Source: Actinomycetes bacterium (GTDB taxonomy: Bacteria; Actinomycetota; Acidimicrobiia; IMCC26256; JANYLB01). Taken from it: a DNA stretch of 64,000 nucleotides. Numbering within the stretch: position 1 is the first letter of the stretch; every line of letters begins with the position of its first letter. The DNA is taken from assembly GCA_025363815.1 (NCBI GenBank), contig JANYLB010000002.1, positions 33,149 to 97,148 of the forward strand. The letters are read 5' to 3'. A program made the position numbers and the translations under genes. The notes beneath the pieces were generated by a model. It searched no databases and had not been told where the DNA came from. It worked only from the letters and a program-made list of their open reading frames with translations. This document shows, piece by piece, positions 8,156 to 17,442 of the stretch.

Positions 8156-9736
8156 ATGGGTGCTGGCACCAGCCGCCGTCGACCGCGCCGCGCCCTTGTC
8201 GTCGCGCTCATAGCGCTCGTGGCTGTCGCGAGTGGGCTCCTGGTGTCGTGCACCTCGACGGGAGGTTCCAGGGGAACCGCCACCGGTGCCGGGAGGACAG
8301 CCCCGTCGACGTCGCCTACGTCGCCTCCAGGATCTAGCAGGCCCTCGGCGCAGCGGATCGTGTGGTCGTCGTGCGACGGCGGCGAATGCGGTCGGCTCTC
8401 AGTCCCACTCGACGGAACCGGAACCGCGGCCGTGGGTACAGGCGCCCGGACCATCAACCTTGCGCTCCTCCGCGTGCCCGCACGCGTCCCCGACAAACGC
8501 ATTGGCTCCCTGCTCGTAAACCCGGGCGGGCCCGGCGCGTCCGGGATCGATCTGGCCAGGGAGGCGGGCCGGTTCCTTCCCGGGAAGGTCTTGGACCGAT
8601 TCGACGTGATCGGTTGGGACCCCCGCGGTGTCGGCGCCAGCACGTCGATCGACTGTGGTCACCGGCTCGACTATCTGTTCTCGGGTGACACCTCGCCCGA
8701 CGACGCCGCGGAATGGTCGGCACTCGATGCCGTGAGTCGGCGGTTTGCCAACGCGTGCGGTACTCGGACCGGAGTCCAGCTGCTCGCGAACATCTCGACC
8801 CTTGCGACGGTGCACGACATGGAACGCATTCGTGAGTCGCTCGGCGAGGAGCAGATCACATTCCTCGGCTTCTCCTACGGCACGGAGCTCGGTGCTGTGT
8901 ACGCGACGTTGTATCCGGGGCGCGTGCGCTCAATGGTGCTCGACGGCGCGGTCGATCCGTCGCTCTCTGGCAAGGAGTCGGCGGTGCAGCAGGCCGAGGG
9001 GCTTGAACGTGGTCTCGATCAGTTCTTCGCTCATTGCGCAAACGACACCGGGTGTCCGATCCACGACGATCCTTCCAATGCCTACACCGACGTTATGGCG
9101 AGCATCGAGGCCGCGCCGATACGCGTTCGCCACAATGGCGAAGACCGGCTCCTAACGTCATCCGAAGCCGACGTGGCGGTAGCGGCGGCGCTTTACAGCC
9201 AGAGCTCGTGGTCGGATCTGGCGCGTGCACTCGCGAACGCGCAGCGGGGGAAAGGCGGCGGGATGCTCGATCTGTTCGACACCTACATGCGCCGCGAGCG
9301 CGGCGGCAAGTACGGGAACGAATGGCCCGCGTTTCTCGCGATCACGTGCCTCGACGGGCCGAGCCTCGGCGGTCCCGAGGTCTACCCCGCGGTCGAGGCC
9401 GAAGCCGCGCTTCGAGCGCCCCGATTCGGAGCGGCCAACGTCGGCCTCGGTCTGGCGTGCGCATACTGGTCGGCCCCGACCGCGGCGCCGCTCCCGCCGG
9501 TGTCGGCGCCGACGGCGGCGCCGATCGTCGTGATCGGAACGCGCTACGACCCCATCACCCCGATCGAATGGTCGCAGTCGCTCGTCGCTCAGCTCGGCGG
9601 TCAGGCGCGCCTCGTCGTGTCTGAGGGTCAGGGGCACACGTCGTTCGGTTCGGGGAGCCGGTGCCTCGACACCCCTATCGCCGACTACCTCGTCGATCTC
9701 GTCGTCCCTCCCGCCAATCTCGACTGTCGTGGATGA
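8156..9736 (+). CDS. secreted alpha/beta-hydrolase peptidase (tripeptidyl aminopeptidase/SlpD-type) lipoprotein
   Basis: A 526-residue exported hydrolase. An Arg-rich N-terminus and hydrophobic helix end in LVSCTS, a likely lipobox (Cys32), followed by a Ser/Thr/Pro linker. NPGGPG (122-127) forms the oxyanion region, nucleophile Ser240 sits in GFSYG, and the C-terminal TAP-like domain supplies Asp in GTRYDPITP and His in GQGHTSF. Such actinobacterial enzymes remove tripeptides or amino acids from peptides outside the cell. The ATG at 8156 is preferred to an upstream GTG because upstream sequence belongs to the divergent riboswitch leader. Confidence 0.88.
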   Translation: MGAGTSRRRPRRALVVALIALVAVASGLLVSCTSTGGSRGTATGAGRTAPSTSPTSPPGSSRPSAQRIVWSSCDGGECGRLSVPLDGTGTAAVGTGARTINLALLRVPARVPDKRIGSLLVNPGGPGASGIDLAREAGRFLPGKVLDRFDVIGWDPRGVGASTSIDCGHRLDYLFSGDTSPDDAAEWSALDAVSRRFANACGTRTGVQLLANISTLATVHDMERIRESLGEEQITFLGFSYGTELGAVYATLYPGRVRSMVLDGAVDPSLSGKESAVQQAEGLERGLDQFFAHCANDTGCPIHDDPSNAYTDVMASIEAAPIRVRHNGEDRLLTSSEADVAVAAALYSQSSWSDLARALANAQRGKGGGMLDLFDTYMRRERGGKYGNEWPAFLAITCLDGPSLGGPEVYPAVEAEAALRAPRFGAANVGLGLACAYWSAPTAAPLPPVSAPTAAPIVVIGTRYDPITPIEWSQSLVAQLGGQARLVVSEGQGHTSFGSGSRCLDTPIADYLVDLVVPPANLDCRG

Positions 9737-9809
9737 GCGGCCGCACTTCTGCTCTCGGCCCCGCGCTCCTGACCGGCTCGTCGGGTGCTGGCGGTGTGGC
9801 CTCGTATAC

Positions 9810-9830
9810 GATCTGACGACCCGTCAGATC
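9810..9830. promoter_or_regulatory. TetR-type operator palindrome O1 (N5 class)
   Basis: Perfect inverted repeat GATCTGACG-ACC-CGTCAGATC ending ten bases before the amidohydrolase GTG. A -10-like TATACG ends on the first base of the left arm, so a bound repressor would cover the transcription start. The 17-base core ATCTGACGACCCGTCAG recurs exactly at 21673. Confidence 0.75.
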
Positions 9831-9840
9831 TGGAGAACGC

Positions 9841-11040
9841 GTGGCTGAGCTCCCGAAGATCGTGAGCGTCGACGACCACGTCGTCGAGCCCGCACACCTG
9901 TGGCAGCGATGGTTGCCCGAGCGGTTTCGGGCCGAGGGCCCGAGAGTGGAGCGTCGGGGGATCGGCACGATGCGCCACATCGGTGGCGGCGCCTATGAGC
10001 AGAGCTTCGACCCCGACGGACCGAAGGCCGACTGCTGGGTCTACGAGGATCTCGTCTACATCAACAAGCGGCATGTGGCCGCAGTCGGCTTCGATCGTGA
10101 CGACATGACCATGTCGCCGATCACCTACGACGAGATGCGCCCCGGTTGTTACGAACCGGCTGCGCGCGTCTCCGACATGGAGATGAACTGGGTCGAGGCG
10201 TCGCTCTCGTTCCCGAGCTTTCCGCGCTTCTGTGGCCAGACGTTCCTAGAGGCGAGCAACCGCCAGGTCGCCGAGGCGTGCGTTTACGCGTACAACGACT
10301 GGATGGTGGAGGAGTGGTGTGGCGACAGCGGTGGCGCGCTGATCCCGCTGTGTCTCATCCCGCTCTGGGATGCAGATCTGGCCGCGTTTGAGGTACGCCG
10401 CAACGCCGAGCGGGGAGTGAGGGCGGTGTGCTTCAGTGAGATCCCGCCCCACCTCGGCCTGCCGAGCGTCCACTCCGGGTACTGGGATCCGCTCTTCGCC
10501 GCGTGCGAGCAGACAGGGACCGTCGTGTGCATGCACATCGGCTCGAGCTCACGCATGCCGGCGACGTCGGCCGATGCACCTGTAGCGGTCGCCGCGACCT
10601 TGAGCTTCGTAAACGCGATGAGCAGCCTGAGTGACTTCCTGTTCTCCGGTGTGCTCGTGCGCTTCCCGACGCTGAAGCTCGCATACTCCGAGGGTCAGAT
10701 CGGGTGGATCCCGTACATTCTCGAACGGGCTGACGATGTGTGGCGCGAGCATCGGGCGTGGGGTGGAGTGCGTGACATCGTGCCCGAGCCGCCCTCGACC
10801 TACTACTACCGTCAGGTGTTCGGCTGCTTCTTCCGCGACCGTCACGGGATCGAATCACTCGATCGCGTCGGCGTCGACAACACGACATTCGAGACCGACT
10901 ACCCGCACACCGACTCGACTTGGCCCGACACCAAGAAGCTCGCCGAGGAGTACATGCAGGGTCTCGCCGACGACGTGGTCTACAAGATCATGCGTGGCAA
11001 CGCGATCCGCATGCTCGAGCTCGACCTCGACAGATCATGA
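9841..11040 (+). CDS. amidohydrolase family 2 metal-dependent hydrolase
   Basis: A 399-residue TIM-barrel protein of the ACMSD / gamma-resorcylate decarboxylase-like amidohydrolase family. Diagnostic parts are the N-terminal SVDDHVVEPAHLW, the central MHIGSSS near residue 232, SEGQIGWIPYILERADD near 285 and ETDYPHTDSTWPDT near 353. The classical N-terminal HxH pair is replaced by DDH, as is usual in this actinobacterial subfamily. Members hydrolyse or decarboxylate ring-cleavage products or amides. A paralogue lies at 53524-54768. A perfect operator palindrome sits ten bases upstream. GTG start. Confidence 0.88.
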   Translation: MAELPKIVSVDDHVVEPAHLWQRWLPERFRAEGPRVERRGIGTMRHIGGGAYEQSFDPDGPKADCWVYEDLVYINKRHVAAVGFDRDDMTMSPITYDEMRPGCYEPAARVSDMEMNWVEASLSFPSFPRFCGQTFLEASNRQVAEACVYAYNDWMVEEWCGDSGGALIPLCLIPLWDADLAAFEVRRNAERGVRAVCFSEIPPHLGLPSVHSGYWDPLFAACEQTGTVVCMHIGSSSRMPATSADAPVAVAATLSFVNAMSSLSDFLFSGVLVRFPTLKLAYSEGQIGWIPYILERADDVWREHRAWGGVRDIVPEPPSTYYYRQVFGCFFRDRHGIESLDRVGVDNTTFETDYPHTDSTWPDTKKLAEEYMQGLADDVVYKIMRGNAIRMLELDLDRS

Positions 11041-11047
11041 GCCGGGA

Positions 11048-11797
11048 GTGAATCGTCTGATCGAGCTCGAAGGGCCCGCCAACTTCCGTGACATGGGCGG
11101 GTACGAGAACCACGATGGTCGCTCGGTGCGGATCGGCCGGGTCTATCGGAGCGACTCGCTCTCGTACATGACCGGCTCCGACGTGCGCCACTGCGTCGAT
11201 GATCTGGGCATCCACACTGTGATCGATCTCCGGGCCGGCCGTGAAGTCGACCAGTTCTCGCACGGTCCACTCGAAGCCACGGGGGTGGTCTTCCTCCACC
11301 GCCCGGTCATCGATGAGACCCGCGCCGAGCACATACAGCGTGATGCGGATCAACCGCCGTCCCAGCTGATGTCGCCCGCAGCCATCTACCTGATGATGTT
11401 GGAACGGTTCGCCGACCGGCTCACCGATGTCGTTCGGCTCATCGCCGACCCCGCGAACCACCCGATTGTGTTCCACTGCGCGGCCGGAAAGGACCGCACC
11501 GGGATCGTCGCCGCGCTTGTTCTCGGCGCGCTCGGCGTCGGCGACGAGACCATCGTCGACGACTACGTGCTTACGGCCGAAAACATGCCGCTGCTCGTGC
11601 AACGCCATCGGGCCGTGGCCGCAGCGCGGGGTGTCGACGCGGAAGTCGGAGATCCGCACTTCGCGGCTGAGGCCGAGGCCATGCGTGACGTGCTCATCGG
11701 ACTCAGGGAACGCTATGGAGGAGTGGAGGAATACCTCCTTGCCAATGGCCTCGAGCCAGAAGCGATCGTGATGCTCCGCGCTGCGCTCCTCGCCTGA
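11048..11797 (+). CDS. protein tyrosine/serine phosphatase (Tyr_phosphatase3-type)
   Basis: A 249-residue phosphatase. The N-terminal NFRDMGGY and VYRSDSL are family markers, and the P-loop HCAAGKDRTG (143-152) carries nucleophile Cys144 and Arg150 of the HCX5R signature. Members act on phosphotyrosine, phosphoserine or phosphoinositides; MptpB is the best-known actinobacterial relative. The GTG at 11048 is used: the GGGAG just before it is close, and the gene starts eight bases after the amidohydrolase stop, so the two are probably cotranscribed. The C-terminus includes GGVEEYLLANGL, common in this family. Confidence 0.88.
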   Translation: MNRLIELEGPANFRDMGGYENHDGRSVRIGRVYRSDSLSYMTGSDVRHCVDDLGIHTVIDLRAGREVDQFSHGPLEATGVVFLHRPVIDETRAEHIQRDADQPPSQLMSPAAIYLMMLERFADRLTDVVRLIADPANHPIVFHCAAGKDRTGIVAALVLGALGVGDETIVDDYVLTAENMPLLVQRHRAVAAARGVDAEVGDPHFAAEAEAMRDVLIGLRERYGGVEEYLLANGLEPEAIVMLRAALLA

Positions 11798-11822
11798 GCG
11801 CGTGGGTGTTTCGAGCCCGAAC

Positions 11823-13043
11823 TCAGCGAACCGCGAGCGGTACGTGCTTGATGCCGGCCATGTAGCTGGACCGAAGGTGGTGGACCTCGCCATCGAGCTC
11901 GAGACGGTCGAGGTGCGGTCGGAGCTCGTCGAAGGTGATGGCTGCTTCGAGGCGCGCCAGGTGCGCACCCAGGCAGAAATGCGGTCCGCCACCTCCCAGG
12001 GAGACCTGCGGATTCGGAGACCGTCCGATGTCGAAGACGTCGGGCCGGTCGAAGGCCGACGCATCACGGTTGGCCGATGCCGCCCAGAGGCGGACGGCGT
12101 CACCCGCTCGGATCTCGGCGCCTCCGACCTCGACCGTCTCGTCGGCGTGTCGCCCATCCCAGAGCACGATCGTCGCCCACCGCAGCATCTCCTCGACCAT
12201 GAGGTTCGCGGGCACCTCGCGGTCGACGAATCGGCGTCGCTGTTCGGGGTGCTCCAGCAGGGCGATGAGGCCGTGGGAGATCAGCTGGCGGGTGGTCTCG
12301 CTTCCTCCGACGGCGAGGAGCAGCACGAACTGGCTCAGCTCGTGATCGGTGAGCCGTTGGCCGTCGAGCTCAGCCTCGACGAGGCGTCCGAGGATGTCAT
12401 CGGCGGGGTTGGCCCGCCGCGCGTCCACCAACGCCGCGCCATAGTCGAGCAGCGAGGTGCGCGCGGCCAACGCGGTTTCAGGTGTCGGACGATATTCCGC
12501 GTCTTCGCTCGGCACGATCGCGTTCGACCAGCGCAGGACGTCGGCTTCGTCGGCCTCGGGAACGCCGACCATGAGAGAGATCGCGCGCAGTGGAATAGCG
12601 GCCGCGACATCGGCCACGAAATCACCGCCACCGCGAGAGATGAACGCCTCGACACGAGCGTGCGCGGTGGCGCGGATCATGGTTTCGAGATCAGCGATGG
12701 CCCGGGGCGTGAACGCCGAGCTCACCAGGCTGCGGTAGGCGGTGTGAACGGGAGGATCCATCGAGATGAGGATCTGGCCGTTCCCGGGTGGCGCCTGGCC
12801 CGGGTCGTCTGGCGGCACCGGGCCGCCCCGGTTCGAGAAGCGTGCGAAATCGCGGGCGATCGCCCGCAGCTCCGCGTGGGTGGACACCACCCAGTAGCCC
12901 CCGCCGCCCTCGTTCCACCAGACCGGCGCCTCGGCGCGGAGGCGAGCGAGGAACTCGTGGGGCACGCCGTGGGCGTAGCTCTCGCACGAGTCGAGATCGA
13001 CGGTTGACGACACCGTTGTCGCGTTCCTGGCCAAGGGAGTCAT
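11823..13043 (-). CDS. cytochrome P450
   Basis: A 406-residue bacterial class I P450. The I-helix oxygen-binding segment is LLLAVGGSETTR, the K-helix ExxR is EEMLRW, and the haem loop is GGGGPHFCLGAHLAR with axial Cys357. The residue before the glycines is Leu, where Phe is commoner. Such enzymes hydroxylate lipids, terpenes or sterols using ferredoxin electrons; a candidate ferredoxin is at 55352. It is convergent with the phosphatase gene. The spacer to the ABC exporter downstream of its start is short and shows no clear operator. Substrate unknown. Confidence 0.93.
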   Translation of the reverse strand: MTPLARNATTVSSTVDLDSCESYAHGVPHEFLARLRAEAPVWWNEGGGGYWVVSTHAELRAIARDFARFSNRGGPVPPDDPGQAPPGNGQILISMDPPVHTAYRSLVSSAFTPRAIADLETMIRATAHARVEAFISRGGGDFVADVAAAIPLRAISLMVGVPEADEADVLRWSNAIVPSEDAEYRPTPETALAARTSLLDYGAALVDARRANPADDILGRLVEAELDGQRLTDHELSQFVLLLAVGGSETTRQLISHGLIALLEHPEQRRRFVDREVPANLMVEEMLRWATIVLWDGRHADETVEVGGAEIRAGDAVRLWAASANRDASAFDRPDVFDIGRSPNPQVSLGGGGPHFCLGAHLARLEAAITFDELRPHLDRLELDGEVHHLRSSYMAGIKHVPLAVR

Positions 13044-13105
13044 GGCGATGACCGTAATGATCTCTGTGGGTCGCAGAGCGCATTCATGGCCGGGGTCGGG
13101 GAGGT

Positions 13106-14995
13106 TCAGACGACTTCGACGGCGGGTGCCGCGAACTGGGCGTTGTACAGCCTGGCGTACGCACCGTCGAGCACGAGCAGATCGTCGTGCGATCCCTGCT
13201 CGACGATCTGGCCGGATTCCATGACCAAGATGATGTCGGCGTCGCGGATGGTCGAGAGTCGATGGGCGATCACGAAGCTGGTGCGGTTCGATCGCAGCGC
13301 GGCCATCGCCTGTTGGATAAGGACCTCGGTGCGGGTGTCGACAGAGCTCGTGGCCTCGTCGAGGATCAGGATCGTCGGATTGGCCAGGAACGCGCGGGCG
13401 ATCGTGAGGAGCTGCTTCTCGCCCGCGCTCACAGTGCCGCCCTCATCGTCGATCACGGTGTCGTAGCCGAGCGGGAGCGAGTGGACGAACCGGTCGACGT
13501 AGGTCGCGCGCGCCGCGGCGAGGATCTCCGCTTCGGTTGCCTCGAGGTTGCCGTACGCGATGTTCTCGCGGATCGTTCCACCGAAGAGCCACGTGTCTTG
13601 GAGCACCATGCCCATGTTCGAGCGCAGGTCGCGGCGGCGCATCTTCGAGATGTCGATGCCGTCGAGGGTGATCGCACCTTTGTCGATGTCGTAGAAGCGC
13701 ATGATGAGGTTCACGAGCGTGGTCTTGCCCGCCCCGGTCGGCCCGACGATCGCTACCGTCTGGCCCGGCTCGGCTACGAGAGACAGGTCTTCGATGAGCG
13801 GGTTCTTCGGATCGTACGAGAACGACACGCGCTCGAACGCCACTCGACCCTGGGGATCGAGGTCGACGAGCGGGACGGCGTCTTCCTCGCGTTCTTCGGG
13901 GGCGTCGAGCAGCTCGAACACTCGCTCGGCCGACGCGATGCCCGACTGCATCACGTTGATCATCGACGCCAGCTGCGTGAGCGGCTGAGTGAACTGCCGC
14001 GAGTACTGGATGAACGCCTGGATGTCGCCGATGCTCATCTGGCCCGATGACACGCGCAGTCCACCGATCAGGGCAATCGCCACGTAGTTCAGGTTCCCCA
14101 GGAACATCATCGCGGGCTGGATCGTTCCCGAGATGAACTGGGCGCCGTAGCTGGCTTCGAACAGCTCTTCGTTCTTCTCGTTGAACCACTCCTCGACGTC
14201 GTGCTGGCGGCCGAACACCTTCACCAGCGAGTGGCCGGTGAACGCCTCCTCCACCTGTGCGTTCAACGATCCGGTGTGCTTCCACTGGTCGACGAAGCGG
14301 GTCTTCGAGCGCTTGGTGATGAACCTGATCGTGTATATCGAAATCGGGATCGTGATCAACACGACGATCGCGAGAAGCGGCGAGATCGTGATCATCATGA
14401 TCGCGACACCGACGATTGTCAGCGCTGAGGTGAGCAGTTGACTCAGCGTCTGCTGGAGGCTCTGGGCGAGGTTGTCGATGTCGTTGGTGACCCGGCTCAG
14501 CATGTCGCCTCTGGGCTGACGGTCGACGTAGTGGAGCGGCATCCGGTTGAGCTTGTCCTCGACGTCGGAGCGCAGGCGGAACATCGCGCGTTGCACGACC
14601 CCGGCGAGGAGATACGCCTGGAAGTACGACAAAACGGCCGACGCCATGTAGATCACGAGCACTCCGAGGAGGATGCCGTGCAACTTCTCGAAGTTGATGC
14701 GTTTCCCGCTGGTTACGCCGTCGACAATGACGTTGGTGGCGCCGCCGAGGATCTTCGGCGCGATCACCAACAGCGTCACGCTCGCAATGGCGAGGATCAG
14801 GACCCCCACTACGCCGAGGCCCTCGGGCCGGAGTCGGGCGGCGAGGCGCCGAGTCGAGTTCTTGAAGTCCTTCGACCGCTCCAGAGGGAGTCCGGCCGCG
14901 CCCCAGCGACCGCCGAACCCGCCGCGTGCCTCCTCGGACGAAGGCTGAACGACCGCCGCTTCGACCTCTGCGTCGAGCTCCGATTCTTCGCTCAC
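13106..14995 (-). CDS. ABC exporter half-transporter, subunit 2 (TMD-NBD fusion)
   Basis: A 629-residue half-transporter: a six-helix type I exporter domain (about 50-350), then an ATPase domain with Walker A GPTGAGKTTL, signature VSAGEKQLL (a variant of LSGGQ) and Walker B TILILDEATSSVD, plus the H-loop AHRLSTI. The N-terminus has an acidic and Gly-rich extension. Its GTG overlaps the stop of the preceding half-transporter by four bases (GTGA), giving a heterodimer like LmrCD or BmrCD in an operon behind a TetR gene. Likely role: drug or lipid efflux. Confidence 0.92.
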   Translation of the reverse strand: MSEESELDAEVEAAVVQPSSEEARGGFGGRWGAAGLPLERSKDFKNSTRRLAARLRPEGLGVVGVLILAIASVTLLVIAPKILGGATNVIVDGVTSGKRINFEKLHGILLGVLVIYMASAVLSYFQAYLLAGVVQRAMFRLRSDVEDKLNRMPLHYVDRQPRGDMLSRVTNDIDNLAQSLQQTLSQLLTSALTIVGVAIMMITISPLLAIVVLITIPISIYTIRFITKRSKTRFVDQWKHTGSLNAQVEEAFTGHSLVKVFGRQHDVEEWFNEKNEELFEASYGAQFISGTIQPAMMFLGNLNYVAIALIGGLRVSSGQMSIGDIQAFIQYSRQFTQPLTQLASMINVMQSGIASAERVFELLDAPEEREEDAVPLVDLDPQGRVAFERVSFSYDPKNPLIEDLSLVAEPGQTVAIVGPTGAGKTTLVNLIMRFYDIDKGAITLDGIDISKMRRRDLRSNMGMVLQDTWLFGGTIRENIAYGNLEATEAEILAAARATYVDRFVHSLPLGYDTVIDDEGGTVSAGEKQLLTIARAFLANPTILILDEATSSVDTRTEVLIQQAMAALRSNRTSFVIAHRLSTIRDADIILVMESGQIVEQGSHDDLLVLDGAYARLYNAQFAAPAVEVV

Positions 14996-16725
14996 GCGGC
15001 TTCCTCTCCGGTGATCTGCGATGCCACGATCTCGGCGTAGGTCGGACAGGATTCGAGGAGCTCTCGATGGGTGCCGATGCCGACCTCGCGCCCGTCCTCG
15101 ATCACCAGGATCTGATCGGCGTTGATGATCGTTGACACCCGCTGCGCGACGATCACGGTCACCGCGTCGCGCACGACCGGCGCGAGTGCGGCGCGCAGCC
15201 GGGCATCGGTGGCTAGGTCGAGGGCCGAGAACGAGTCGTCGAAGAGGTAGATGCCGGGGTGGCGCACCAGGGCACGGGCGATCGCCAGGCGCTGCCGCTG
15301 CCCGCCGGAGACGTTGGTGCCGCCCTGGCTGATCGGCGCGTCGAGGCCACGGGGCATCGCCGAGACGAAGGTCTTGGCCTGAGCGATCTCGAGCGCCTCC
15401 CAGAGCTCGTCGTCGCTTGCGTCGGGGTTCGCGTAGCGGAGATTGCTCGCCACCGTGCCCGAGAAGAGATAGGGCTTCTGGGGCACCAACCCGATGCGGC
15501 TCCAGAGAAGCTCTGGCTCGATGTCGCGGACGTCGAACCCGTCGACCAGCACGGTGCCGCCGGTCGTGTCGAATAGGCGAGGGACCAGGCTCAGCAACGT
15601 CGTCTTCCCTGCGCCGGTGCTGCCGATGATGGCGGTGGTCTGACCGGCAATGGCAGTGAAGGAGATATCGCAGAGCACCGGGAAGTCGGCGCCCGGATAT
15701 TCGAACCCGACGCCGCGGAGCTCGAGCGAGCTGGCCGCGCCGAGCTCGGTGACCGGCAATACGGGGGCGACGACCGACGAATCCGCGTCGAGCACCTCAT
15801 TGATTCGCTGTGCGCTCACCGAGGCGCGCGGCGCGAGCACCGCGACAAAGGTCGCCATCATGACCGACATGAGGATCTGGATCAGGTAGCTGAGAAACGC
15901 GATAAGCGCGCCGATCTGCATGTGGCCGGCCGCGATGCGATTCCCCCCCAACCAGATGGCAGCGACACTCGAGACGTTGACCACCAGTACCACGGTCGGA
16001 AACATGAACGCCATGAGACGGCCCGCGCGCAGCGATGTCATGGTGAGGGCGTCGTTGCTTTGCGCGAACCGTTCGGCTTCGTCGGGTTCCCGCACGAACG
16101 CCCGCACCACTCTTATGCCGGTGATCTGCTCGCGAAGCACCTCGTTGATCCGGTCGATTCGGATCTGCATGACCTGGAACTGCGGGACCATGCGGGCGAT
16201 GACAAGCCCGATGGCGACGACCAGCACCGGGATGCTCACGACGAGCAACAACGACAACGACCCGTCTTGGCGTACCGCCAGGATCACGCCTCCGACGATG
16301 GTGATCGGCGCGGCGATGAGCAGTGTGCACGACATGAGAACGAGCATCTGAACCTGGGTGACATCGTTGGTGATTCGGGTGATCAACGACGGTGCCCCGA
16401 AAGCGGATACATCTTGCGCGGAGAAGTCGGTGACCCGGTGGAACAACGCCTTGCGCACGTCGCGGCCGAATGCCATCGCGACCCGGGACCCGAAGTACAC
16501 GGCACCGATCGCGAAGACGATCTGTACGCAAGTGATGCCCAGCATGATCCCGCCGATCCTCCAGATGTAGCCGGTGTCGCCGGTCAGTACGCCTTTGTCG
16601 ATGATGTCGGCGTTCAGGGCGGGCAGGAAGAGCGTGCACATCGTCTGCACGAATGTGAGCGCAAGGACGATCAGCAGCAGCTTGCGGTAACGGGCGAGAA
16701 AGGTGCGCAGCAGTCGGATCAGCAT
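14992..16725 (-). CDS. ABC exporter half-transporter, subunit 1 (TMD-NBD fusion)
   Basis: A 577-residue half-transporter with transmembrane helices in residues 15-310 and a nucleotide-binding domain with Walker A GSTGAGKTTLLSL, signature NVSGGQRQRLAIARAL and IYLFDDSFSALD as Walker B. Asp replaces the usual catalytic Glu after Walker B (FDDS), as is typical of the degenerate site in heterodimeric exporters, whereas the partner has DEATS. Its ATG lies within the last codons of the TetR gene, indicating coupled translation of TetR and the two subunits. Confidence 0.92.
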   Translation of the reverse strand: MLIRLLRTFLARYRKLLLIVLALTFVQTMCTLFLPALNADIIDKGVLTGDTGYIWRIGGIMLGITCVQIVFAIGAVYFGSRVAMAFGRDVRKALFHRVTDFSAQDVSAFGAPSLITRITNDVTQVQMLVLMSCTLLIAAPITIVGGVILAVRQDGSLSLLLVVSIPVLVVAIGLVIARMVPQFQVMQIRIDRINEVLREQITGIRVVRAFVREPDEAERFAQSNDALTMTSLRAGRLMAFMFPTVVLVVNVSSVAAIWLGGNRIAAGHMQIGALIAFLSYLIQILMSVMMATFVAVLAPRASVSAQRINEVLDADSSVVAPVLPVTELGAASSLELRGVGFEYPGADFPVLCDISFTAIAGQTTAIIGSTGAGKTTLLSLVPRLFDTTGGTVLVDGFDVRDIEPELLWSRIGLVPQKPYLFSGTVASNLRYANPDASDDELWEALEIAQAKTFVSAMPRGLDAPISQGGTNVSGGQRQRLAIARALVRHPGIYLFDDSFSALDLATDARLRAALAPVVRDAVTVIVAQRVSTIINADQILVIEDGREVGIGTHRELLESCPTYAEIVASQITGEEAA

Positions 16726-17387
16726 GGGTGGTCATTCCGATCGGATCGAGCGGGGGTGGAGTGCCGGACACCGTCGAGGAATAAGGACACGATCTCAGCT
16801 GACGACAGCGGCTCGTCGAGGATCAACGCGGGATGGGTCCCGGCGATCGTCAACCCGCGGAGGAGGTGGGCCGCGTCGAGTGGCTCGCGTCGGATCTGGT
16901 CGTGATCTGCCTCGAACAACGCGGCGAGGGCACTGAGATCTGGCGCGCGGTCACCGCCGGTGACAGCCGATGAGGTGCCGGACACCTGCATCATCCCGAT
17001 CGCGGTTTTCAGCTGCAGGATGTCGGCGAAGCGCCGGCGAAGGATCTCTACGGCGGCGATGAGCCGGGGTTCGAGCGAGAGGGTCGGATCGATGGACGCG
17101 AGCGACGCGTCGACGGAGGCCATGTCGAGGGCCGATTCGAGCACCGCCTCGATGAGGCTCTCCTTGTCGGGGAAGACACGAAAGATCGTGCCCTGCGCGA
17201 TTCCGGCGGCTTCGGCGAGCTGGCGGGTGGTGACCGCCGACCCGTGCGCCAACAGCAACGGAAGCGTCGCCGCGACGATCTCGGCACGGCGCTGTGACGC
17301 CGGCAATGCCGCGGCCCGGGCCCGGCTCCGCCCCGGTGTGCCGGGCGCGGTCTCGGGTGCGGGCGGGACGGAGGATCGGCTGGGCAC
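16719..17387 (-). CDS. TetR/AcrR-family transcriptional repressor of the adjacent ABC exporter
   Basis: A 222-residue regulator. After a Pro/Arg/Ala-rich leader, residues about 30-80 form the helix-turn-helix domain: RRAEIVAATLPLLLAHGS, TTRQLAEAAGIAQGTIFRVF, then DKESLIEAVL. The C-terminal ligand domain is divergent, as usual. The gene overlaps the ABC subunit start and is preceded by a perfect 22-bp palindrome at 17400-17421, so autoregulation and control of the exporter by efflux substrates is the likely arrangement. GTG start, with a GGGGCGG-like ribosome site. Confidence 0.92.
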   Translation of the reverse strand: MPSRSSVPPAPETAPGTPGRSRARAAALPASQRRAEIVAATLPLLLAHGSAVTTRQLAEAAGIAQGTIFRVFPDKESLIEAVLESALDMASVDASLASIDPTLSLEPRLIAAVEILRRRFADILQLKTAIGMMQVSGTSSAVTGGDRAPDLSALAALFEADHDQIRREPLDAAHLLRGLTIAGTHPALILDEPLSSAEIVSLFLDGVRHSTPARSDRNDHPC

Positions 17388-17399
17388 CGCCCCATCTTA

Positions 17400-17421
17400 G
17401 ATGAGTGAGCGCTCACTCATC
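17400..17421. promoter_or_regulatory. perfect 22-bp TetR operator palindrome
   Basis: Arms GATGAGTGAGC and GCTCACTCATC abut without a spacer, 12 bases upstream of the TetR GTG. The TGAGTGAGCGCTCACT-like core is a common operator type for TetR repressors of ABC efflux pumps. It is unrelated to the CTGAC..GTCAG palindromes found elsewhere in the window. Confidence 0.85.
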
Positions 17422-17442
17422 TTATCGAGGGGAGTCGTGGGG

